Below are positions 8,068 through 17,369 of a stretch of 36,486 nucleotides of DNA, in pieces; the first letter of the stretch is position 1, and each line of letters begins with the position of its first letter. This DNA is from Bacteroidota bacterium (GTDB taxonomy: Bacteria; Bacteroidota; Ignavibacteria; Kapaibacteriales; UBA2268), in contig JAKAKE010000117.1 in NCBI GenBank assembly GCA_021824625.1, positions 1 through 36,486 of the forward strand. The letters run 5' to 3'. Both the position numbers and the translations under genes were made by a program. The notes under the pieces were generated by a model that saw only the letters and a list, made by a program, of their open reading frames with translations, had not been told where the DNA came from and did no database searches.

Positions 8068-8964
8068 TTACCTATTATAAGCATAGTTAAGCAATTTATA
8101 TACCAATCTGGCAGTTGTAAGATTTGAGTGGTGAAGTGATTCTATTGGAGCTAATTCTACGACATCAAAACCAATTATTCTTTTTTCTTGTTTGTTTATT
8201 TCTCTGAAAATTTCCAATGTCTCATTATATAGGAAACCATCAGGTTCGGGAGTGCCTGTGGATGGTATAACCGAAGGGTCGAAATAATCAACATCAAATG
8301 TAATATAAATTTCATCGGATAACGCATCAACAACCTTCTTTTGCCAGTTATCACCATGAAGATTTCTCCTGATTGCTGACGCATAAAATGTTTGTATTCC
8401 TTTTTCTTTTATTATTTGTGCTTCTTCAATACATTGAGCTCTTATTCCAACCTGAACCACATTATCAGGTGGATAGAACTCGATTACTCTTGCCATAAAA
8501 CATGCGTGGGAATATTTTGAATCTTCGTAACTGTCTCTTAAATCCGAATGAGCATCAAAATGCAAAATACTCATGTCAGGGTAATACTTGTAGTGAGCCT
8601 GAATAGGAGCTATTGAGATGGTATGCTCCCCACCGAGAGTAACAACGAACTTACCCATTCGAAGCAATCCATCAACTTGGATTCTGATTAATTCAAGTGC
8701 TTCCTGAACATGTTTCTTTTTAAATTTAATCGGCTTTATCGAAGCAATACCTTTATCAAAACAAAGTTCATTTTCAAATTCATCATCATAAAATTCAACA
8801 AAAGCACTTGCTTTCAGAATTGCATCTGGACCTTGTGATGCTCCTTTAACATAGCTTGTGGAATGTTCATAAGGAGCAGACACAATAACAATCTGCGAAT
8901 CCTGAAGATTAGAATATTCATCTTCTATCGCCAAAAAATTTTTATATTTTCCCAGTGTTTTCAT
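8068..8964 (-). CDS. speB: Agmatinase / ureohydrolase family
   Basis: The protein has 298 residues from the ATG at 8964. It belongs to the arginase-agmatinase family of dimanganese hydrolases. The metal ligands are visible: His114 in LGGEHTIS, Asp137-His139-Asp141 in HFDAHSDLRD, and Asp224/Asp226 in ITFDVDYFDPSVIPSTGTPE. The STGTPEP loop is more typical of agmatinases (agmatine to putrescine plus urea), but formimidoylglutamase or guanidinobutyrase cannot be excluded. It follows mutS by 18 bases, a gap made entirely of AATTNNN heptamers, so it is probably co-transcribed with valS and mutS without a functional link. Confidence 0.85.
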   Translation of the reverse strand: MKTLGKYKNFLAIEDEYSNLQDSQIVIVSAPYEHSTSYVKGASQGPDAILKASAFVEFYDDEFENELCFDKGIASIKPIKFKKKHVQEALELIRIQVDGLLRMGKFVVTLGGEHTISIAPIQAHYKYYPDMSILHFDAHSDLRDSYEDSKYSHACFMARVIEFYPPDNVVQVGIRAQCIEEAQIIKEKGIQTFYASAIRRNLHGDNWQKKVVDALSDEIYITFDVDYFDPSVIPSTGTPEPDGFLYNETLEIFREINKQEKRIIGFDVVELAPIESLHHSNLTTARLVYKLLNYAYNR

Positions 8965-8990
8965 TATTTGAATTATCAATTATCAATTAT
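8965..8990 (-). repeat. AATTNNN heptamer array (mutS-speB junction)
   Basis: Read on the minus strand, the junction is AATTGAT-AATTGAT-AATTCAA followed shortly by an ATG in the context AATGAAA. The mutS stop codon TGA lies inside the first unit, so the array begins within the last codons of mutS. Confidence 0.6.
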
Positions 8991-11649
8991 TAATTTTCTT
9001 TCTTGCTTCTTTCTGCATTGCAGACAATGTCTTCAATGCTTCAAGCGGTGATAAGCTATCAATATCAATTTTTAAAATCTGTTCTCTCAGTAAATCATCC
9101 CTGAATTCAAATATAGCAAGTTGGTCGGGAATGTGTCTTGCTTTTTTAACTTCAATCCTCTTTGTATCGGTATTTGTCACCCTGGGAGTAGGCGATGGGG
9201 ATCCATTGCTTGAATTACCACTGCTATCTTCAAGAGACTTCATTATTATGTTTGCTCTGCCTGTTACTTCAATGGGTAATCCGGCCATTTGAGCTACGTG
9301 AATACCGAAGGAGTGGTCGCTTGTTCCGGGCATTACCCTATGTGAGAAAATAATAGTATCACCGGCTTCGACAACTTCCACTTTGTAATTAACAATCCTG
9401 TCATACCTGTTTGCAATATCATTCAATTCGTGATAGTGAGTAGCAAAAAGAGTTCTTGCACCAATCGTATCGTGTATATATTCTGTAATCGCCCATGCAA
9501 TTGATATACCGTCATAAGTGGCTGTGCCTCTGCCGACTTCATCAAGGAGTATCAAACTTTTTGCAGTTGCATTATTCATAATATTCGCCGCTTCCTGCAT
9601 TTCGACAAGGAAAGTGCTTTCACCTGCCGTGATGTTATCCTGCGCTCCGACACGGGTAAATATCCTGTCAACTAATCCTATTTTTGCTTTCTTTGCAGGA
9701 ACAAAACAACCAATCTGAGTCAGTAAAACAATCAATGCCACCTGTCTCAGGTAACAGGATTTTCCAGACATATTCGGCCCTGTTATTATATGAATTTGTT
9801 CATTGCTTGTATCGAGTTTTGTGGAATTTGGATGAAAACTCTCACCGATTTCTAATAATTTCTCAACGACAGGATGCCTGCCTTCAACAATCTCTATGCT
9901 CTCTGAATCATCAATTTCAGGTTCAGAATAATTATTCTCTTTAGATGTCTCAGCAAAGCATTGCAAACAATCAATTATAGAAATTATACCTGCATTATCC
10001 TGTATTTTTTCGGTAAGTAACGAGATTTTATTTCTGAGTTCCTGAAATAAATCCTGTTCATACTTTAATATTTTTTCCTCGGCATTAAGTATTTTTTCTT
10101 CAAACTGTTTTAATTCAGGTGTAGTGTATCTTTCGGCATTAGTTAATGTTTGTTTCCTGTCATAACGTGAAGGAACTTTATCTTTGTGAGCATTTGTGAT
10201 TTCGATGTAATACCCGAAAACAGATGTGTATCCCACCTTCAGTGAAGGAATGCCTGATTCCTGTTTTTCTTTTTCCTGGTAATCGTTCACCCATTTTTTT
10301 GCCGAATTTTTTGCATCAACATAAGAATCAAGGTCAGAAGAATAGCCATGCCTGAAAACATTTCCTGTACCAAGTTGAACAGAAGGTTCATCTACCATTG
10401 ATTTGGAAATCATATCAACAACATCATTTACATCTTCTATCCTGTTAATGAGTGAATTTAAAGGTTGAGAATTAAATGCTCCAAGCTGTATTTTTATGTT
10501 GGGAATTTTGGATAAACTTAATTTAAGGGAGATGACATCTCTCGGATTAGCCCTGCCGGTGCAGATTTTTGAAATCAACCTTTCAATATCACCTATTTCC
10601 TGTAAAGTTTCTATCAGTATTTTTCTTTTATTATCATTATCATAAATAGAACGAACGGCAGTTAGTCTCTTAATAATCTGTTCTCTATTTAATAAGGGCA
10701 TTGTTACCCACTTCTTTAATAACCTGCCTCCCATGGGTGTGCAGGTCTTGTCAATTATTGAAATTAGGCTCCCTTCTTTTGTTCCTTCAAACATGGAAAA
10801 AGTAATTTCGAGATTTCTTTTTGTTGAATAATCCAGAATCATAAATTCAGACGGATTATACACCGATATTTTTTTCAGGTGATTAATCTCGCCATTCTGT
10901 GTTTCTTTTATATAATGAAGTATAGCTCCTGCTGCGGCAATACCGGCTGAATATTCATCAATTCCGAAACCCTTTAGATTTTGTGTCTTGAAATGTCCGA
11001 GCAGAGCCTCTCTTCCAAACTGATTATCAAATATCCACGGTTCTAATTTTGTTAAAGGTGGTTTGATTGACAAGTTATTTAATATTTCAATCAACTCGTT
11101 TTTTTGTTCTTTACTGATTATAATTTCTGATGGAGCAAGCGTTTCAAGAACCTGCACTATCGAATGTGCAGAAAATTCAGATACTATAAATTCACCGGTT
11201 GACACATCGGCACAAGCAATACCTGCAATAAAATTTGTTTTTGAATTATTTAAAACAATCGCACAAACGTAATTATTTTTCTTGGTTTCAAGAAGTTTAT
11301 CATACATCGCAACGCCGGGTGTTACTACTTCGATAACACCACGCCTGACAATACCTCTCGCTTGTTTCGGGTCTTCAAGCTGTTCGCATACTGCTACACG
11401 GTAACCTGCTCTTACTAATTTTGGAAGGTAAGCATCCAGCTGATGATGGGGAAATCCTGCTAAGGGACATTCACCTGCCGCACCATTATGTCTTTTTGTA
11501 AGGGTTATACCACAAACCTTTGATGTAGTAACAGCATCTTCGTTGAATGTTTCAAAGAAATCACCAAGACGGAAAAGCAAAATCGTATCTGGATACTTGC
11601 TTTTCATCTGGCTGTACTGCCTCATCAAAGGTGTCTCTTTTTCTTTCAT
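8983..11649 (-). CDS. mutS: DNA mismatch repair protein MutS
   Basis: An 888-residue MutS of the normal bacterial length. The N-terminal mismatch-recognition motif GDFFETF has the Phe31-x-Glu33 pair that stacks on the mismatch. The ATPase domain has Walker A GPNMSGKS, the signature region (AQDNITAGESTFLVEM), Walker B ILLDEVGRGTATYDG and the TLFATHYHEL switch. The C-terminus carries a Ser/Pro-rich linker (SSGNSSNGSPSPTPR) and then a DQLAIFEFRDD tail that resembles the beta-clamp or dimerisation end. It recognises base mismatches and recruits MutL. It lies 46 bases after valS on the same strand. The presence of an intact mutS argues against a general mutator explanation for the broken small genes elsewhere. 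Confidence 0.97.
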   Translation of the reverse strand: MKEKETPLMRQYSQMKSKYPDTILLFRLGDFFETFNEDAVTTSKVCGITLTKRHNGAAGECPLAGFPHHQLDAYLPKLVRAGYRVAVCEQLEDPKQARGIVRRGVIEVVTPGVAMYDKLLETKKNNYVCAIVLNNSKTNFIAGIACADVSTGEFIVSEFSAHSIVQVLETLAPSEIIISKEQKNELIEILNNLSIKPPLTKLEPWIFDNQFGREALLGHFKTQNLKGFGIDEYSAGIAAAGAILHYIKETQNGEINHLKKISVYNPSEFMILDYSTKRNLEITFSMFEGTKEGSLISIIDKTCTPMGGRLLKKWVTMPLLNREQIIKRLTAVRSIYDNDNKRKILIETLQEIGDIERLISKICTGRANPRDVISLKLSLSKIPNIKIQLGAFNSQPLNSLINRIEDVNDVVDMISKSMVDEPSVQLGTGNVFRHGYSSDLDSYVDAKNSAKKWVNDYQEKEKQESGIPSLKVGYTSVFGYYIEITNAHKDKVPSRYDRKQTLTNAERYTTPELKQFEEKILNAEEKILKYEQDLFQELRNKISLLTEKIQDNAGIISIIDCLQCFAETSKENNYSEPEIDDSESIEIVEGRHPVVEKLLEIGESFHPNSTKLDTSNEQIHIITGPNMSGKSCYLRQVALIVLLTQIGCFVPAKKAKIGLVDRIFTRVGAQDNITAGESTFLVEMQEAANIMNNATAKSLILLDEVGRGTATYDGISIAWAITEYIHDTIGARTLFATHYHELNDIANRYDRIVNYKVEVVEAGDTIIFSHRVMPGTSDHSFGIHVAQMAGLPIEVTGRANIIMKSLEDSSGNSSNGSPSPTPRVTNTDTKRIEVKKARHIPDQLAIFEFRDDLLREQILKIDIDSLSPLEALKTLSAMQKEARKKINN

Positions 11650-11695
11650 TATTTATTTGCTTGTAATTATATAACTTTAATTCAGCATTAAGAAT

Positions 11696-14431
11696 TTATC
11701 TAATACTTTCCAAATTATTAATCACTTTCTTTAGAGATTCTTTCATACTATTCAGCTTTTCCCTTTCATAAAAAACAACATCCTCAGGAGCATTATTCAC
11801 AAATTTATCATTGGATAATTTCTTTTCGGAACCCTCAATATTTCTCGTTAACCTTTCAATTTCCTTATTTAATCTTAACTTTTCTTTTTCAATGTCAATT
11901 GATTCATCAAATAACAGAAATACTTCGGTTTCTCTAATCACAGAGCCCATCGAGCTTTCGGGCTTTGCTAAGTTCATTCCAATTGTTAATTCACCACATT
12001 TTGCAAGTGTAACAATTATACTCTTTTCATTGTCTAATAAATCAAAAGTTGAATTATTATGTGCCGAGATACTAACATTAACCTTTTGTTGGGGAGGTAT
12101 GTTTAGTAATGCTCTTAGTTTCCTGATTTCCTCGACAATTGATTGTAAAAATTCAAAATCTTCTTCAAGGGTTTTATCAATCAAATTGTCATCAACCTTT
12201 TGAAGACTTTGCAAACTGATGCTTTCTGAATCAGGGTGTTCATATAATAAATGCCATATCTCTTCGGTAATAAAAGGCATAATCGGATGAAGCAGTTTCA
12301 ATATTCCTTCATATAATTCAATAATAAATTTAATTAATGATTGGTTGTAAGCTGAACCTGAATTTCCATTCAACTGAACTTTTATTATTTCGATATACCA
12401 GTCACAAAAATCCCTCCAGATGAAGTCGTATAGAATTTTTGTATAATCATTTACTTTATAATTATCCAATGAATCATTTACATTTTTAATCGTTGAATTG
12501 AATCTTGAAATTATCCATTTATCGGCTAATGTAAGTTCAATCGGGATATTTTCCCCCTTTATCAAAGGGGGATTCGGGGGGATTTTATTATCAATTGCAC
12601 CATCACCATTCAACTGCTCCTGTTTCATCAATATAAATCTACCTGCATTCCATATCTTATTTGCAAAGTTTCTCCCGATTTCCATAGAAGGGATATCCTG
12701 ATTTTCTACATCAACATCCATTTTTACATCTTGTCCCAATGGTGACAAGTACAATGAGGTAAATCTTACGGCATCAGTTCCGTATTTATCAATAATATTG
12801 AGCGGGTCAGGTGAATTACCCAAAGATTTCGATAATTTTCTTCCCGCACCATCCCTGATTGTGCTTGTGAAGTAAACATCTTTATATGGAATTTCTTTTT
12901 TAAATTTCATGGTTGCCATTATCATTCTCGCTACCCAGAAGAAAATGATGTCAGGAGCAGTTACAAGTAAATCGGTAGGCAGAAATTTTTCTAGTTCTTT
13001 TGTACTCTCAGTTTTCCCATCATGAAGCCATTTCATTGTTGTCAGGGGCCAGAGCCATGATGAGAACCATGTGTCAAGCACATCTTCATCTTGTTTCAAA
13101 CTCACATTACCGCCCAAACCAAGTTTTTTTCTGGCTGCTTCAGGAGAATTTGCTGCTGTATATCTTCCATCTTCAGTGTAATAAACGGGAATTCTATGTC
13201 CCCACCAAAGCTGGCGGGATATGCACCAATCCCGGATGTTTGCCATCCAATGCTCATAGGTTTTCACCCAGTGATTAGGATAAAATCTTACTTTTCCTTC
13301 AAGAACAACTTTCAGTGCATCCTCAGCAAGAGGTTTCATTTTTACAAACCACTGGTCAGAGAGATATGGCTCGACTGCTTCTTTACCGCGATAGGAAAAA
13401 CCTACATTATGGGTATAATCCTCAATTTTTTCAATTAAGTCTTTTTCTTTCAATTTTTCGAGTATTCTTTTTCTTGCCTCAAACCGTTCAATACCGTTGA
13501 ATTTCCCTGTCAGTTCATTAAGTGTGCCATCAGGATTGAATGTGTTTGGCATTTCAAGATTATGTCTCAACCCAACTTCAAAGTCATTTGGGTCGTGAGC
13601 CGGTGTGATTTTCACGCATCCTGTACCAAATGTTGGGTCAGCATAATCATCAGCAATTATCTTTACTTCTCTTCCCACAACAGGAACAATAACTATTTTT
13701 CCGATATAATCCTGATATCTTTCATCTTTGGGATTTACGGCAACTGCGACATCTCCGAATATGGTCTCAGGCCTTACTGTTGCCACTTTCAAATAATCCT
13801 TGCCATCAGGAAAATAATATCTTAAAGTATATAAGTGTTCTTTTATTTCTTTAAATTCAACTTCTTCATCAGACATAGCTGTTTGAGACAGGGGAGACCA
13901 ATTGATGATTCTCTTGCCTTTATATATCAAACCCTCATCAAATAACCTGATAAATGTTTCCTGAACTGCATTAGAAGCCGATTCATCCATAGTGAAAAGA
14001 GTTCTGTCCCAATCGCAGGATATACCAAGAAATCTTAGTTGTTTGAGGATAATACCGCCATACTTTTCTTTCCATAACCATACTCTTTTGAGAAACTCTA
14101 CCCTGCCTATATCATACCTCGTCAGTCCTTCTTCTCTCAGTTCAGCTTCTACTTTAGCATGGGTGGCTATGCCTGCATGGTCGTAACCGGGAAACCAACA
14201 AACCTCGAAACCCATCATTCTTTTATATCTTATATATAAGTCCTGAAGTGTGATATTAAGTACATGGCCAAAATGGAGAATGCCCGTAACATTGGGTGGT
14301 GGCATTAAAATGCTGTATGTTTCTTTATCAGTGTTTGTCGAGGCTGAATATATATTATTAGCCTGCCATATATCATACCATTTCTCGTCAACAGTTTTTG
14401 GCTCAAATGCTTTAGGAAAATTTCTTGACAT
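11696..14431 (-). CDS. valS: Valyl-tRNA synthetase
   Basis: A class Ia aminoacyl-tRNA synthetase of 911 residues that charges tRNA-Val. The HIGH-type motif is HFGH (NVTGILHFGHVLN) and the KMSKS-type motif is KLSKS (GRKLSKSLGNSPDPLN). The CP1 editing domain lies between them (ATVRPETIFGDVAVAVNP, GTGCVKITPAHDPNDF). The C-terminus ends in the usual coiled-coil tRNA-binding arm (KEKLRLNKEIERLTRNIEG...). One oddity: residues 617-627 read IPPNPPLIKGE and are encoded by a palindromic repeat inserted between the catalytic core and the anticodon-binding domain. Mobile palindromes of this kind can be tolerated in surface loops. The gene is the first of a minus-strand run valS-mutS-speB. Confidence 0.97.
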   Translation of the reverse strand: MSRNFPKAFEPKTVDEKWYDIWQANNIYSASTNTDKETYSILMPPPNVTGILHFGHVLNITLQDLYIRYKRMMGFEVCWFPGYDHAGIATHAKVEAELREEGLTRYDIGRVEFLKRVWLWKEKYGGIILKQLRFLGISCDWDRTLFTMDESASNAVQETFIRLFDEGLIYKGKRIINWSPLSQTAMSDEEVEFKEIKEHLYTLRYYFPDGKDYLKVATVRPETIFGDVAVAVNPKDERYQDYIGKIVIVPVVGREVKIIADDYADPTFGTGCVKITPAHDPNDFEVGLRHNLEMPNTFNPDGTLNELTGKFNGIERFEARKRILEKLKEKDLIEKIEDYTHNVGFSYRGKEAVEPYLSDQWFVKMKPLAEDALKVVLEGKVRFYPNHWVKTYEHWMANIRDWCISRQLWWGHRIPVYYTEDGRYTAANSPEAARKKLGLGGNVSLKQDEDVLDTWFSSWLWPLTTMKWLHDGKTESTKELEKFLPTDLLVTAPDIIFFWVARMIMATMKFKKEIPYKDVYFTSTIRDGAGRKLSKSLGNSPDPLNIIDKYGTDAVRFTSLYLSPLGQDVKMDVDVENQDIPSMEIGRNFANKIWNAGRFILMKQEQLNGDGAIDNKIPPNPPLIKGENIPIELTLADKWIISRFNSTIKNVNDSLDNYKVNDYTKILYDFIWRDFCDWYIEIIKVQLNGNSGSAYNQSLIKFIIELYEGILKLLHPIMPFITEEIWHLLYEHPDSESISLQSLQKVDDNLIDKTLEEDFEFLQSIVEEIRKLRALLNIPPQQKVNVSISAHNNSTFDLLDNEKSIIVTLAKCGELTIGMNLAKPESSMGSVIRETEVFLLFDESIDIEKEKLRLNKEIERLTRNIEGSEKKLSNDKFVNNAPEDVVFYEREKLNSMKESLKKVINNLESIR
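12551..12587. repeat. In-frame palindromic element inside valS
   Basis: A perfect 9-bp inverted repeat, TCCCCCTTT-atc-AAAGGGGGA (12552-12572), is followed by TTCGGGGGGAT. It matches the dispersed GC-rich element whose translation reads PPNPPLIKGG in many bacterial proteins. On the valS strand it encodes PPNPPLIKGE in frame. Confidence 0.8.
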
Positions 14432-14852
14432 TATTTGTTAGTGGTTTTAATTATTAAAATAAAACAAACTTCAAAATTATGAATTTTTCAGTTTTTAATA
14501 ATTTTTTAATTTTCGTGTTTAATTAATATCTCATAAATAGTGATTTATTAATAACAAAGGAAAATCTAATAAATAGTGTTAATTTTGAAAAATTTAATTA
14601 AATTTAAGAAAATTAAAAAAAATATTAAATTTTGTTGCAACTAAATTTCAAATTATGTGTTTTTATAATAAAATAACTTTGAAAAATAAAAAAAATTAAT
14701 GAAGTTTGGAATATCTTTAAAAAAATTAGTTTAGATAAAAGATTTTTACGATATTTGCTATATTAATTAAAAGTTACTAATTACAAATTACATAAGATAA
14801 TTGAAAATAGAGATTTTTACTACATTTTTTATTATTTATTCAAGGAGGTATT
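14432..14852. other. AT-rich divergent intergenic region
   Basis: These 421 bases separate the divergent valS and lipoprotein genes. They are extremely AT-rich, with many A/T runs, and hold no open frame of note and no perfect TTATCCACA DnaA box. A TAATTTTG-like -7 box on the minus strand (14472-14479) could serve valS but has no matching -33 element. A candidate plus-strand promoter is listed separately. Confidence 0.6.
14801..14828 (+). promoter_or_regulatory. Possible promoter for the lipoprotein-LysM pair
   Basis: TTG at 14801 and TACATTTT at 14821-14828 approximate the Bacteroidota -33/-7 elements with a 17-base spacer. The spacer is shorter than the 22-23 bases of the other candidates here and the last base of the -7 box is T, not G. 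It would start transcription about 20 bases before the ATG at 14853. Confidence 0.3.
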
Positions 14853-15167
14853 ATGAAATTTCGGAGAATTATCTCTGGTCTAAGTATCACTTCCGTAATT
14901 TTATCAACTGTTTTTATTATGAGCAGTTGTACCCCAAAAATTACAGAAGAGCAGATGATGCAATTGAAAGAGCTTCGTAATAAGGAAAAGAGCCTGACAG
15001 AAATGATTGCTCGAAAGAAGCAGGAAAAGAAGAATCTGGAATCAGAAGTTAACGCAAGAAAAGCTGAACTTAAAAAATGCCAGGATGACAAGGCGTTTGT
15101 TACCGGGAAGCTTTCGCAGTGGCCAAATTGCTGGCCCGATTACACACCGGGCAGTGAAGTTAAATAA
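14853..15167 (+). CDS. Coiled-coil lipoprotein
   Basis: This lipoprotein of 104 residues has a signal peptide (IISGLSITSVILSTVFI) and lipobox MSSC with the modified Cys at 26. The mature part is a charged heptad-rich coiled coil (ITEEQMMQLKELRNKEKSLT..., KKQEKKNLESEVNARKAELK) and ends with a Cys/Trp-containing tail (LSQWPNCWPDYTPG). A very strong ribosome binding site, AAGGAGG, sits 5 bases before the ATG, which suggests abundant expression, as for structural lipoproteins. It is followed 53 bases later by a LysM protein with a similar coiled coil, so the two probably act together at the envelope. The family is not recognised beyond this. Confidence 0.8.
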   Translation: MKFRRIISGLSITSVILSTVFIMSSCTPKITEEQMMQLKELRNKEKSLTEMIARKKQEKKNLESEVNARKAELKKCQDDKAFVTGKLSQWPNCWPDYTPGSEVK

Positions 15168-15220
15168 TTTTCCTGTTATGTAAAATAATTTGTTGAACAA
15201 ATTAATCAATGGAGACAATC

Positions 15221-16009
15221 ATGTATAAGAAAATCAATTTATTTTTGATAATGCTTGTAATAGCTGTTCTCGCTTCCGGACAATTGCTATCACAAATGCA
15301 GACAAAACCTGATGAAGAATTAACAAAAGAGGAAGCAACAAAACTGATTCAGGAATGGCAGTCAAAAGTCAATGTGCTGGACGACCAGTTAAAAAACCTT
15401 GACGCTGACATTGAGTTTTTGAAGAAAGAAATGGATGACACAAAGAAACAGCTTGCAGATTGTAATGATGCCATATATAAGATGCTCGGTTTAACACCTG
15501 CCGATGTCGAAGCTTTCAAGCAACAGCTTGGTCAACTTGAGGGAAAAGTAAGAGATATGAAGCGTCTGAACGATGACATGCTTGCTGAGAAAACCGATGA
15601 AATCAAAGCACTCGAAAACGAATTAAACCTTTTACGCGGAAACAAAGCATCTTTGATTCCGGAACATTACAATAAAATTGTTTCTCTTGCTCGTGAGATT
15701 AAGGGTTTATACCGCGAAAAGAAAATTAAATCCTATACCGTAGGAACATGGGCAAAAGACAAAGACTGCTTATGGAATATTGCAGGTAAAATTGATATTT
15801 ACGGAGACCCATTCCTCTGGCCCAAAATATGGCAGTTCAATACAGATGAAATCAGGAATCCTGATATTATTTTTCCGGGGCAGGTTCTTCAATTACCTCC
15901 GGCAGGCCCAAAGACCAGCGATGAGATTAAAGCAGAGAGAAAATATTGGAGAATGAAAAGAGCAGCAATGGAAGAACAACAACCCGAAGCTGCAAAAAAA
16001 CCTGAATAG
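15221..16009 (+). CDS. Secreted coiled-coil protein with C-terminal LysM domain
   Basis: The start is placed at the ATG at 15221 because GGAG lies 7 bases upstream; an ATG at 15209 has no such site. The protein has 262 residues: a signal peptide (FLIMLVIAVLASGQLLSQ), a long coiled coil (VLDDQLKNLDADIEFLKKEM..., LEGKVRDMKRLNDDMLAEKT...) and a LysM-like domain around residues 176-234 (YTVGTWAKDKDCLWNIAGK ... FLWPKIWQFNTDEIRNPDII ... PGQVLQLP). LysM binds peptidoglycan, so this is probably a periplasmic protein linking the wall to the preceding lipoprotein. A Rho-independent terminator follows 92 bases after the stop. Confidence 0.85.
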   Translation: MYKKINLFLIMLVIAVLASGQLLSQMQTKPDEELTKEEATKLIQEWQSKVNVLDDQLKNLDADIEFLKKEMDDTKKQLADCNDAIYKMLGLTPADVEAFKQQLGQLEGKVRDMKRLNDDMLAEKTDEIKALENELNLLRGNKASLIPEHYNKIVSLAREIKGLYREKKIKSYTVGTWAKDKDCLWNIAGKIDIYGDPFLWPKIWQFNTDEIRNPDIIFPGQVLQLPPAGPKTSDEIKAERKYWRMKRAAMEEQQPEAAKKPE

Positions 16010-16101
16010 GGAATAGAAAAAACTATATTGAGAATTTTTATTAATAATAAGGAATTCTATTAATAGTATTGCTCTATGATATTAAATTATTATTAAATAC
16101 A

Positions 16102-16139
16102 AGCCCCATTCTTTGCAGTTGAGGAGTGGGGCTTTTTAT
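16102..16139 (+). terminator. Rho-independent terminator after the LysM gene
   Basis: The stem AGCCCCA (16102-16108) pairs with TGGGGCT (16127-16133) around an 18-base loop, followed by TTTTATT. It lies 16 bases before the phoH start codon, so phoH is either expressed by read-through or from a promoter within this short region. Confidence 0.8.
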
Positions 16140-16154
16140 TATTTTTTATATATA

Positions 16155-17132
16155 ATGGATATTCACGAAAAGAAAATTACTTTTGATGATTCCGAAGTCC
16201 TCTCATTATTTTCATATAATGATAGTTTGTTGTCTGTAATTGAAAATAAATTCAATACTGCAATTACTATACGTGGAAACACTCTGTTATTGAGAGGTAA
16301 TCCTTCTGAAATAAGAATTATTGAATCTATATTCAATGAGTTGAAATATATTTATAAGAAGCAAGGCACATTCACCTCTCAGGATATTTCAACAATTGTT
16401 GATTTGCTTGATACAAAGAGAAAAACTACTGAACCTCCAATTAATGGCAATGGTGAAATCATTGTATATCACGGTTATCGTGATGTAATCAAAACGCGGG
16501 GCAAAGTTCAATCTGAATACTATAAAAAAGTACAGGAGAATGACCTTATGTTTGCTATTGGTCCTGCAGGAACAGGAAAAACATTTATTGCAGTTGCAAT
16601 GGCACTTGCTTCGCTGAAAAATAACGAAGTCGGGAAAATTGTTCTTTCAAGGCCTGCTGTCGAGGCAGGTGAGTCACTTGGTTTTTTACCGGGTGATTTG
16701 AATGAAAAGCTCGACCCCTACATAAAACCTTTGACAGATGCATTGTTTTATATGCTTAGCCCTGATAAAATGAAAAGCATGCTCGAAAAAAACATTATTG
16801 AGATTACTCCGTTAGCTTATATGAGGGGCAGAACTTTAAATAATTCTTTTATCATTCTCGATGAAGCCCAGAATGCAACATCAATGCAGATGAAGATGTT
16901 TCTGACGAGAATGAGCTCTAATTCAAAAGCGATTGTTACCGGAGATGTAACACAAATTGATTTGCCTGATAAGAGTAATTCAGGATTAATTGAAGCTAAC
17001 AGATTGCTTAAAAAAATCAAAGGTATAGAATTTGTCTATTTTTCCGATAAAGATATAGTAAGGCACCGCCTTGTAGCCGAGATAGTTAGAGCTTATAATT
17101 CAGAGGATAAGAAAACAAATAAAAGAAATTAA
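16155..17132 (+). CDS. phoH: PhoH-family ATPase
   Basis: A protein of 325 residues from the ATG at 16155; an earlier in-frame start would run through the terminator hairpin. Walker A is GPAGTGKT (136-143) and Walker B is ILDEAQN (234-240), in the order typical of PhoH (PhoH-like phosphate-starvation ATPase, YbeZ type). The N-terminal KH-like segment (FNTAITIRGNTLLLRGNPSE) is also typical. YbeZ proteins are linked to rRNA maturation with YbeY; no ybeY is visible next to it here. After it comes a noncoding gap with small hairpins. Confidence 0.92.
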   Translation: MDIHEKKITFDDSEVLSLFSYNDSLLSVIENKFNTAITIRGNTLLLRGNPSEIRIIESIFNELKYIYKKQGTFTSQDISTIVDLLDTKRKTTEPPINGNGEIIVYHGYRDVIKTRGKVQSEYYKKVQENDLMFAIGPAGTGKTFIAVAMALASLKNNEVGKIVLSRPAVEAGESLGFLPGDLNEKLDPYIKPLTDALFYMLSPDKMKSMLEKNIIEITPLAYMRGRTLNNSFIILDEAQNATSMQMKMFLTRMSSNSKAIVTGDVTQIDLPDKSNSGLIEANRLLKKIKGIEFVYFSDKDIVRHRLVAEIVRAYNSEDKKTNKRN

Positions 17133-17195
17133 TATTTGACAATTGATAATTGATAATTTGAATTTGGTATTTTGAAAGTGTCTAAGGATTTTAAT

Positions 17196-17282
17196 CCCAC
17201 GATTGTGGGTTTAATTCCCCGCAGTTTACTGCGAAAAAATAGAATTTACTAAAATATTTAGATACTCCGAAGTTTGCTTCGG
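17196..17282. repeat. Three consecutive tetraloop hairpins (REP-like)
   Basis: Three perfect small stems, each with a 4-base loop: CCCAC-gatt-GTGGG (17196-17209), CGCAG-ttta-CTGCG (17220-17233) and CCGAAG-tttg-CTTCGG (17267-17282). They stand out by GC content from the AT-rich surroundings. They resemble the REP-type palindromes mobilised by Y1/RAYT transposases, but no such transposase is in the window. Confidence 0.6.
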
Positions 17283-17369
17283 TGCAGTTAATTTTTAAAA
17301 TAGGTGTTTTTGGGATTTATCATGTAATGATAATATATCAGCAGTAGTTCAATAATAACTCCCATTCTT

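Noticed and set aside
14432-14852. A replication origin in the very AT-rich gap upstream of valS.
   Set aside because: No perfect DnaA box (TTATCCACA) or origin genes such as dnaA/dnaN are present; dnaE is 16 kb away and is not an origin marker.
16113-16154. An upstream start for phoH that adds 14 residues (MQLRSGAFYYFLYI).
   Set aside because: These codons overlap the terminator hairpin and do not resemble PhoH N-termini; the ATG at 16155 fits the family.
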